Position numbers and translations under genes: made by a program. A stretch of DNA of 15,503 nucleotides from Saccoglossus kowalevskii (taxonomy: Eukaryota; Hemichordata; Enteropneusta; Harrimaniidae): NCBI RefSeq assembly GCF_000003605.2, contig NW_003132852.1, positions 437,852 to 453,354 of the forward strand, read 5' to 3'. Shown here one piece after another: positions 8,009 to 15,503 of the stretch (within the stretch, counting starts at the first letter, position 1; the number at the start of each line of letters is the position of its first letter). The notes under the pieces were generated by a model. That model had not been told where the DNA came from. It saw only the letters and a list, made by a program, of their open reading frames with translations, and made no database searches.

Positions 8009-8978
8009 GTTTATATCATCGGATACTTCAAAGAGAGTTGCGGCACTACAAACACTATTGACCATAAGATTATTAAACAAAATAATAAAAATATGCAATA
8101 ATGGCGAGGAAATACGTAGACTAAATGTTAATGCGACCATATGTGCGAGTACAATGTTGTGATGAATTTACAAATATTTATGCATCTATCAATCGCATAT
8201 GACAACTCACAACGCAAATGCAAATATTCTGTTGTTCTGTTGTGTTACATATTTTTCTATGATTTACACCTCGGACTATATTTGGGGCCACGCATATTTG
8301 ACAGATAAGCAATTGTTAACAATTATTAGTTATTAGATTCAACAGAATGTATCATGAAACAATTATAATACATGAAATATACATAAAACGTTAATGATTA
8401 ATTAGGTAGGCATGGTTATTACAATAGTTTAAGCATGGATTTTACCCAGTGTTGTGACAATGGTATCAAGTACTAGGTGACTGAATTGTGTTGTTTTACC
8501 GACTTCGATTAAGCATATGGTAGTCTGAAGTGATTATATTTAATGGGCTTGGTGATTCATGTAAAGTGTCGGCTAATAACCGAGAACAACTGTCACTCAG
8601 TCACCGAACTGTCAATTCAGATATCATTCACTGGCGGTAACACGTGCGTCATTAATAACATCAGATAAACCGGCTTACGGATCAACCTGGTCGGCGTTAT
8701 TTTGAGGTTTACAGACGGGTTTTAACACACCAACACAGTACTCATTTCGACAGGGATGTTTTTGTCCCGTGCGCTAAAGGAAGGACCGGCATTGTTTTAA
8801 CAAAATGTAGTGGTTTGGGCACTGCTAATTAATATTACCGAGTGAGCAGTTCGTTGGGGAGAGCGCACAGATATAGTGTAACTTACACACAAATGTCCCC
8901 GCACTTGTTGCACATCGATTTTGATTATTTTTAATACAAAATGAATATCCAATACATCTCACATAGAATAATATATTG
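8009..8978. other. Upstream region between the defensin-like gene and the retrotransposon
   Basis: No gene recognised. The segment near 8009-8500 is the presumed upstream regulatory region of the peptide gene, but I saw no convincing NF-kB consensus. GGGA-TGTTTTTG-TCCC near 8754-8769 is a short hairpin of unknown meaning. Confidence 0.45.
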
Positions 8979-9135
8979 TTAACGCCCAAGAAATGACACA
9001 GAGACAGGTATTGGAGAAAAAAGTCAGGGGGGTATGACCTCACGTGCGAAAGCGTCTATGTCGTGATCTAGGTCGCCAGTGACCAAGATCATCACAATGA
9101 CAGCGTGGTACTCGAGTGAGGCAACCACCTGTGGG
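8979..9135 (-). repeat. Direct repeat copy 1 at the 3' side of the retrotransposon
   Basis: Starts TTAACGCCCAAGAAATGACA and ends CACCTGTGGG. It matches 9296-9464 in the same orientation with scattered substitutions and a small indel near the middle. On the minus strand it would be the outer copy (B2) if the Ngaro model is right. Confidence 0.75.
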
Positions 9136-9295
9136 TGCGCAATGAGGTAAACATAAGACAAAAGTTAGAGAAATACCACAAATAAGGAATCGGGTCAGAT
9201 TGGTAACAATGACAAGAGAAATGGCTAGTGAAAAGAATGATGGATGCTCATTTCCAGGCGTTAACCAATTAAAGACTGCGAATTTAATTGTGACA

Positions 9296-9464
9296 TTAAC
9301 GCCCAAGAAATGACACAGAGACAGGTATTGGAGGAACAAAGACGGGGGGGTGTATGACCTCACGTGCGAAAGTGTCTTAGCCGCCTATGTCATGATCCAG
9401 GTCGCCAGTGACCAAGATCATGACAATGACAGCGTGGTGCTCGAGTGAGGCAGCCACCTGTGGG
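9296..9464 (-). repeat. Direct repeat copy 2 at the 3' side of the retrotransposon
   Basis: Partner of 8979-9135, 317 bases away start to start. It is about 12 bases longer, mainly around 9374-9389. The 160 bases between the copies are unrelated to either and would be the A2 segment under the Ngaro model. Confidence 0.75.
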
Positions 9465-9690
9465 GACTCGTGTGCGTAGGCGTCATTAAGGTCTCATCTC
9501 TATTGGCGTTTCAGTCATATTCGACTCGCCTCGGGAGAAGGGCGCCGTGTTACCCGAACCGAGCTATGAATCCCTGGTGACAAACCCCCCAAATTGAATT
9601 GCACCGAAAGAAGTGAATGATGGCCGGTAGGTGAATTTGAAGTAAATGACGAATGGTTGTGTGAGAAGCTGTAATTCAATAATCAATGCA

Positions 9691-10136
9691 ACGAAACAAG
9701 ATATAGAGTAAAAATACAAATACAAATTTGAAGCGACTACATAAAGGAATCAAAAAGACTAGCTAACTAGGTTTGAGAAAGATATACAAATGAGCATACG
9801 AAAGATCGAAAGACTGCAAAAACAGAACAAAACAATACAAAATAACTAACTACGATAAGCAAAGTTGAAAATTGAGGTCTCAGGAATAATGAAGCATGTT
9901 GATAAAAGTTGAAACGAAACGAGATATAGAGTACAAAAACAGTATGCAATAGATTCAAAGCGACTACACCAAATAATCAAAAAGACTAGCTAACTATGTT
10001 CGAGAAAATAAGCAAATAAGCATACGACAAATTAAAGCCTGCAGACAAAACAAACAATACAAAATAACTATCGGTAATTATGGTAAGCAAAATGAAATGA
10101 GGTCTTGAAAATAATGTAGCATGCAATATATTGATC
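9691..10136 (-). repeat. Two-copy tandem repeat, unit about 222-227 bp
   Basis: 9691-9913 and 9914-10136 share ordered blocks, for example ACGAAAC, ATATAGAG, AAGCGACTAC, CAAAAAGACTAGCTAACTA and ACAATACAAAATAACTA, with indels that shift the offset between 222 and 227. It lies between the recombinase stop and the direct repeats, so it belongs to the untranslated 3' part of the element. Confidence 0.75.
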
Positions 10137-10396
10137 AACTGATAATGAGATAACATTTTCTATGTGACAACAAAAGGGACAAATAATAGGCGAAACTGGA
10201 AGGCAATATAAGCATATGCGTACATGTACTCATGAAATCATGAAAGTACTGAGAAACAATGTCCAAGCAAAGTGTTCAAATTAGCAATTATTAGATGAGT
10301 AGGGTGCATTACGATAGCCACGATAAAGGGATGAACATAGCAACCACAAACACGAGTCTGTGGTTGGTTTCATGCATATGTGGTATAGTTAATGAA

Positions 10397-11444
10397 TTAA
10401 TGATGACACGCGAATTGTTCAGGAATGAGTTGCATGATATCGGTAGGTGTGGTGATATACAACTGATAAGCGTCGCTACGTCATCGTTCTAAAACTTTGA
10501 TTAGCCAATCTGGAACATTGTTGGTTGCGGCTGTTGTTGCTCCTCGACTACGAAAACTGTAACTGGGATAAATTGCTGCATTGGCAATCCATGTGCGTAC
10601 AAGCAGGTCCCTCATCCAGTGTGTGAGTACTTGTCGGGTTAGAAAACGACAGTTGATGAACCTGAATGCAGGTAACTCCGACCTAGAGTTGTATTTTCTT
10701 AGAGCATTAATCGCGCAGACTGATGACATGGATGGAGGAATAATGATCATATGTCCTTTTCGAAATGGGTCAGTTTTAGATGCTTTTAAATTCAGTGAGA
10801 TGACATCAGTAAGCTGAATATCCAAGTCAAGAAGTGTAGTCGAGGGGTCAAATGATGATGTAGTTGCAGCCGTGAAATTCACTGACCCGTAGAAACCCAT
10901 AAAAAACAAGAGTGAATGCGGATCATAACATTAATTTGTTGTGTGGATGGACTGCAGGATGTTCGCAAAGTGCATTTTTCAGCTTGCGCATGAGAGCCAT
11001 GGTAATAGGTAGTCTTGTACGCACTGGGTCACCATGGTGATGCTTGATGCCTTGTAGGGTATGATACAATGTTTTATTCATGCTTCGAGCATCTCTGTAT
11101 CCTGATTCTATATGGAGGCTGGTGATTGCCGCGAGGTAAACTTTGATGGATTTGTAGACCAGGCCCTCAAGAGCGAGGTGGGTGACGAATAGGATTGGAT
11201 TATGGGGCAAAACAGGTAGCGGATCTATGCCATGATGTTGACAGAACTTGAAGTACTTCGACTGACCTGATGCATAGGTGCATCGTGTTGACTGTGCATT
11301 TCGTTGTAGCAGATATTCATAGGCATGTGCTTCAAGCTCAGTTAGGTTGGCAGGAACTTTGCGAGATCTGGCAGTGTTACTGGTTGTAGGTCTGCATCTG
11401 GCACTAATTGTCTGAAACGTTAAATCTGTTGACGAGATAAAGAA
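10397..11444 (-). pseudogene. Tyrosine recombinase of the retrotransposon, broken
   Basis: The frame is open from 11444 to 10926 (173 codons). It covers the N-terminal core-binding region, which includes TYASGQSKYFKFCQ, and has no ATG near its start. It overlaps the end of RNase H by about 25 bases in another frame. A TGA at 10923-10925 replaces an expected Trp. The same frame then continues through the catalytic Arg (FLRVSEF, codon 10887-10889). A one-base shift near 10874-10880 moves it to the frame running to 10484, with the catalytic Lys in SKTDP and the HxxR box reading YSFR, where His has become Tyr. A second TGA at 10481-10483, again in place of Trp, precedes RSDAYQLYI with the nucleophilic Tyr (10466-10468). 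The frame ends at TAA 10397-10399. In the family this enzyme integrates the cDNA. This copy should be inactive. Confidence 0.8.
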
Positions 11445-12918
11445 TCAGCAACGAAGAACAATTGGCGAACAAGTGCCATGATTTGCTGGGATTTGCTTGA
11501 GCCTTTTTTCCACATGGCTTCATCGTCACAATGAAAGAGGATTTTCTTCCCATGCCAATGGTGGCCCCAAATTAAAGCTGATAATAAAATAGGGAAGAGT
11601 TCCTTCCATTCAATTGACACGATTGAATCAGTCTCGAGGTTAGCAGGCCATGGTAAAGTGAACCACTGTCCACTATGGAAGGCCCCACAGCCCAGTGTGC
11701 TAGAGGCGTCAGTGTAAAGTTCCATGTCCGGAGAGGTTGACCACATTGAAGCCAGAAAGTTTGCTGAGCCATTCCATGAGGGCAGGAACTCACGCCACCA
11801 CTTCAGATCCAGATGAAACTCAGGACTTAGGTATATGTGATGACCGAGTTTGGATGCAGTGGTGGAAAGATCAATCATATGGCGAAGGAATATACGTCCT
11901 GCAGAAACGCATTTACAGGCAAAATTTAAAGTTTCAATAATAGATAGCAGCTCTCTTTTTGAACATTTCTCTTTCCTGGACCAGGTAGGAATTGTTTCTA
12001 AGATATGGTTGAATTTGTCTGGTGGCAAACGAATGACCATCGCGTTAGTGTCTAACTGGATACCAAGGAAAGTGATGACAACCACGAACCCTTTGACTTT
12101 CTAATCAGAAATCGGTATACCCAAGTCAGTACAGGTGTTAAGAATTGTTTCTTGGTGTGTTGGCATGATGGATTGTTAGGTGGTCCCCCAGTTAGAAAGT
12201 CGTCCAGGTAGTGTAGGATGCTTGATTTCGAACTATCCACTCTAATGCAGAGGCAATACGGTTGAATAAGAATGGTGCAGATCGGAACCCAAATGGTAGG
12301 ACACGATCAAAGAAATACGAATTGCACCACTTGTATCCAAGAAGATGCCAATCTTCTTTCCTCACGGGGCACAATCAAAATGCATGTTTAATATCTACTT
12401 CAGCAAGTAGAGTACCAGACCATGCTTGTTGATAATAGAAATTGCATCATCGACTCTTGCATAAGTCAGTGAATAGTCTTCCTTGGGTATAGAATCGTTC
12501 ACGCTATTGTTAGTAGGTTGGGAACGATCCATTATCAATCTATGTCCTCCAGTCTTCTTTGAACGTTCACCCAATGAGTTAATAACAAGATTGGGAAATG
12601 GTGGAGAGTCAAAGGGGCCAATGGTATGTTCAAGAATAATTTCTTTGTGGATGGCTTTTGAAACAACATTGGGTTGTAGCCGGCTAGACCTGGCATTGCA
12701 AGTTTCGTGGGAGTAGCATTGACCAGTAAAGCCAAGATCGGCCCACGTGAAATGTCAAGTAGAAAGGAGGCGACAAATACTTTATCGGGGTGATTGTGGA
12801 GGGCGGATGCGAACTGATCAAGTTTAAGTGGTGTGGTTGGTTGTAACAATGGGATTATTTCTGTTGCCAGTGTTATCATATTGGCGAAAGGGTTTAGGTG
12901 TGCTGTGTTGTTGCCCAT
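11420..12918 (-). pseudogene. Reverse transcriptase-RNase H of the retrotransposon, multiply frameshifted
   Basis: A probable start is ATG 12916-12918, overlapping the gag end in another frame. RT landmarks occur in order but in different frames: LDQFASALHNHPDK, then GFTG, IGPFDSPPFPN, VDIKHAF (about 12380-12398), LPFGFRSAPFLFN, the catalytic YLDDFL (12193-12210), DLGIPIS and FLGIQLD. Frame changes fall near 12740-12754, 12412-12418, 12225-12240 and 12145-12165. Stops lie at 12375-12377 (TGA, probably from CGA in AFRLCP) and 12101-12103 (TAG). The last 221-codon open segment (12085-11420) carries RNase H with D126 (TDAS), E159, D187 and D214 (ADSLSR). The stretch before ADSLSR that normally holds the HIPG motif is missing, by roughly 20 residues. 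In the family it copies RNA to DNA. This copy cannot make a working enzyme. Confidence 0.82.
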
Positions 12919-13717
12919 AAAAAGGACGCTGACCTGAGGGTTGCTGTTGCTGAAAGTGATTGTGAGCGCTGTGATCTGCTGCGTTACATATCTGGCATAT
13001 GTGTTGGCGTCCAAAATGACATAGTGTGTTACAATTGCCACGGTTGTAGTCTCTGCACACTTGTTTGTTAGCGGGAGTATTGTTGCCACTGTGGGTGTGC
13101 ATTTGCTGTTGTTGATTGTTGCTGTAGTAATAGGAGTTGTATGATGTAGCACGATTACACTCTACTTTTGTGTGACCCTTACGTTTGCAACCAAAACATG
13201 TTGGAATCTGTAGGTGTTGTTGGTGGTGAAAGCTGTTGGTTTCTAGAAATGAGTTGCGGTCATTATGGTATCTGGCTGCATCTAATCTGAAAGCCTTGTC
13301 ATATGCAAGCCATGCCTCGGGTTGGTAATTTGAAGCATGCTTGCCAATGTTGCGCAGGTAATTGAATAGCGGTATTGCTTCTTCTGGATGGTAATACGAG
13401 CGGTATGCGACAAAACCAGCAAAACATTGAACCCACGTTGCAAAGCTATCAATTTCTTTCTTCTTAATATGTGTGATCAAGCTAGCAGTTGATGAATTGC
13501 TAGGGTCAAAACTTGATGTTTTCATTGCATCGGATATGTTGGGTAAGGCAACGTCGGGGTGAAAGTCAGAGAGATCGGTATATTTACCTTTATTACTGAC
13601 CGCATTGATAGTGCTTTGCTCTATAAATGAAAGGTGAAGATTCGCCGGAGGCACTGGTACGTCACTGGTCGCGGTTAAACTTGTTCGCTGGGGTGAACAA
13701 ATCGGAGCATTGTTCAT
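12824..13717 (-). CDS. gag: Gag-like nucleic-acid-binding protein of the retrotransposon, 297 aa, open
   Basis: Starts at ATG 13715-13717 and runs uninterrupted to its stop at 12824. Residues about 85-150 form the conserved gag-like helical region (SFATWVQCFAGFVAYRSYY, then AWLAYDKAFRLDAA), typical of DIRS/Ngaro gag. A CCHC zinc knuckle lies at C174-x2-C177-x4-H182-x4-C187. A second Cys/His cluster spans residues 221-254 (C221, C229, C233, H239, C241, C244, H249). The tail is rich in Gln, Asn and Pro. It would coat the element RNA. It is the only one of the element's proteins without a visible lesion, although an early change in length cannot be excluded. The RT frame begins inside its last hundred bases in a different frame. 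Confidence 0.8.
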   Translation of the reverse strand: MNNAPICSPQRTSLTATSDVPVPPANLHLSFIEQSTINAVSNKGKYTDLSDFHPDVALPNISDAMKTSSFDPSNSSTASLITHIKKKEIDSFATWVQCFAGFVAYRSYYHPEEAIPLFNYLRNIGKHASNYQPEAWLAYDKAFRLDAARYHNDRNSFLETNSFHHQQHLQIPTCFGCKRKGHTKVECNRATSYNSYYYSNNQQQQMHTHSGNNTPANKQVCRDYNRGNCNTLCHFGRQHICQICNAADHSAHNHFQQQQPSGQRPFYGQQHSTPKPFRQYDNTGNRNNPIVTTNHTT

Positions 13718-15503
13718 GGGAACTGTCGTCTGAAGTGAGTGGAGTAAAGCAAAAGTGATTAGGTTGTTTCCTATATATGGTTAAACACTGGTTAATTTTT
13801 TCTGAACTTGTGTTTTGAAGCTATCAACACTGAAATAATAGTTTGACGTTGACAGAACAAATTTATTGGCTTGTCCCATATCCAGAATAATCCAGTTAAT
13901 TTGCCCCTGTTCTGATTTGTTTTACTATTTAATTATTGAGGCACGTCATCAGCTGATTTGCAATTACAAGTCTATCAATAGTTAGGCTTCGGTAATAAAA
14001 TCGTAACCACATTACATGTAACGCCAACAAGCCTATTGATTTTGTTCGAATTAGGCCCTATTATAATTTTTCTAATTTTTATTTTTTTATTTATTTTATC
14101 CGCTTATTTAGCATGTAGCATGTATGCCCAAAGCTTTGTGTAAAAATAATTGTGATTAGACATGATGTTGCCTGCTATGTTGGATTTCTGTCAGTCATGC
14201 TTATAAAAGTGCCTTTTTCACAATGATGTCAAGGAAAGTATAGCCAAAGTGCAATATGGTGGCTGAGTATTATATTCTCTTGTACATAGGGTTGGAATGA
14301 TAGGATGACTATGTGACATCATTAGTTAGCTACAAGGATTAACATTCATTAAAGAGTGAAGTGAACCTACACCTAAATTGCTTGTGTACAGAGTAAAGAG
14401 GAAATTGTTTACATCTAGTAAAACAGAAACCGGTTTAAAACAATATATAACCATAAGGTACTGGTCAATGCAGTTCACACTACGATTATACATTCATTAG
14501 GTTAAACGTTAATTAATAGAGTGTGTCCCTAGCAACCACTGACATATTCATAGAAACGTTGGTTCAGTAGCTTAATTGCCCAAACCGTTCATTGCTGCTT
14601 GCAGTTATATTTCCATCTGTATATAATCAGTACAAGAATTTGCACTTATGAGGTGGTATGGGTCACACACAATCGATGTTACTGACAGGTGAACTGACAA
14701 CGTAAATAACGTACAAGTGGTGCGTTTATATTAAAAACAAGAGCATGCCGACACGGATACGATGAATGGAAAAAACGTAAAACGCGTATTTGGTAAAAAT
14801 ATCAAGTTCGAAACGCGGGTGCAGTAGAATTTTAATCTGAGCAGTATGTATGTACATTTTTAATTTAATATTAAACTTTTATTTAACTTTAAACGTCTTT
14901 CCAGGCCAAAGGCATAGGTGACTATAACATATAATAATTATATACAACACAGAGTACATAAATAATTACATGAATTCCATGCGAGTACCCTTTGGATGTC
15001 ATTAAATTCTATTTATTCCATACTATTCATTTTTGAGTGAGGGCACCATTTATTAATGAAAAGAAATTAAGCACTTAAGGTAGCGGAACTATTATTTGCA
15101 TACTTATTTTCATCTTCTAATTGTAACTAAATGACTACAAATAGACCCGGGAAAGTATATAATTTTAGAATCGCCAGACTTCAAGCTTTTCACAGTGTAT
15201 TTTGCATGCCCGTATCTGCATTCTACGACGCGTTACTCAATCAAAGGTGAAAAATTACTTTTTCAGTAAAAAAAAATTACGCATTTATGCTGGCGATAAG
15301 AAGTATTTTTTTCACTTTTCCTAGTTGTTCAATAGTCTGGTAAATTGAATGTGTCTGGTTAGTTTTATTCAAGCAACGCGTTTTAAAAAATAGTGTCCTG
15401 AATTTCAATTACTGTTTTAGTCGCATTGCCCCCAACTCAAACCACAACTCGTTGGTAAATAATGTATGAAATAGTTTGTCTGGACACATTCAAGTTCCTC
15501 TCA
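13718..15503. other. Right flank, no gene seen
   Basis: AT-rich DNA with a low-complexity T/A tract at about 14058-14099. The first part should include the 5' untranslated region of the retrotransposon, but I found no terminal repeat matching 9136-9295 and so cannot place its left (5') terminus. No coding-like frame, tRNA or other repeat was recognised. Confidence 0.5.

Larger units (their letters stand above)
8979..13717 (-). mobile_element. Degraded tyrosine-recombinase retrotransposon, Ngaro/DIRS type
   Basis: Three retroelement modules lie in order on the minus strand: gag (13717-12824), RT plus RNase H (about 12918-11420) and a tyrosine recombinase (11444-10397). RT/RNase H running straight into a tyrosine recombinase, with no integrase, protease or long terminal repeats, defines the DIRS order. 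RNase H ends in ADSLSR and the recombinase frame begins there, so there is no room for the methyltransferase domain of DIRS and PAT elements. This favours the Ngaro branch. The 3' side carries a tandem repeat (9691-10136) and a pair of direct repeats (8979-9135, 9296-9464) that could be the B1-A2-B2 part of Ngaro split direct repeats. The matching A1 was not found to the right of gag, so the 5' boundary is unknown. Gag is open; the enzymes are not. Confidence 0.75.

Noticed and set aside
8825-9363. Two minus-strand frames starting with near-identical residues (MRSY...SLCHFLGVN)
   Set aside because: The similarity comes from the direct repeat pair being read in the same way. Outside the repeat the two frames diverge, and neither has a protein motif.
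10481-10925. Idea that TGA encodes Trp, because both recombinase stops replace expected Trp codons
   Set aside because: RT also carries a TGA in place of an Arg codon (12375-12377), a TAG and several frameshifts. Ordinary decay explains all of them without a changed code.
10295-12716. Plus-strand open frames across the retrotransposon (for example 10581-10817, 11737-11940, 11850-12104, 12483-12716)
   Set aside because: All are antisense to recognised RT, RNase H or recombinase segments.
12919-13152. N-terminal part of the 205-codon frame that overlaps gag
   Set aside because: It is Thr/Ala-rich and lies out of frame within the gag zinc-cluster region. RT-like sequence begins only after about 12918.
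1-15503. CRISPR arrays, operons, ribosomal RNA and tRNA genes
   Set aside because: No regularly spaced repeats, bacterial-style gene clusters or recognisable RNA folds were seen, and the window is clearly eukaryotic.

Overview
This window looks like animal nuclear DNA. It is AT-rich, has long non-coding stretches, spliced exons with canonical GT-AG borders, and decayed transposable elements. A lophotrochozoan or other marine invertebrate, such as a bivalve, would fit a small cysteine-rich defence-peptide gene beside a tyrosine-recombinase (YR) retrotransposon. The sequence alone does not fix the taxon.

Layout. Positions 1-118 may be one end of a hAT-like DNA transposon that runs off the left edge. 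Positions 1107-1905 are bounded by a perfect 17-bp inverted repeat beginning with TTAA and look like a non-autonomous DNA transposon. Positions 2154-2345 hold an orphan open frame that reads like protein. Positions 2349-5014 show little except a G-rich patch near 3881-3941. Positions 5014-8008 (minus strand) hold the main host gene. Positions 8979-13717 (minus strand) hold a degraded Ngaro/DIRS-type retrotransposon. Its order is gag, reverse transcriptase/RNase H, tyrosine recombinase, a tandem repeat, then a pair of direct repeats. I see no gene in 13718-15503.

The host gene encodes a secreted peptide built from defensin-like modules. A 42-nt exon and a 19-nt microexon together encode the signal peptide. 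Three symmetric phase 1-1 exons follow, each carrying one cysteine module: one 8-Cys module, then two 6-Cys modules with beta-defensin-like spacing. The last exon encodes an acidic tail and is followed closely by AATAAA. Exons 4 and 5 are a recent tandem duplication that includes flanking intron. Exon 5 ends in T and exon 6 starts with AA, so joining them creates a TAA stop exactly at the splice junction. Joining exon 3 or exon 4 to exon 6 instead opens the tail. Exon choice would therefore set both the number of defensin modules and the C-terminus.

The retrotransposon keeps a continuous 297-codon gag frame. Its RT/RNase H and recombinase are broken by frameshifts, stops and a deletion in RNase H, so this copy should be unable to move by itself.
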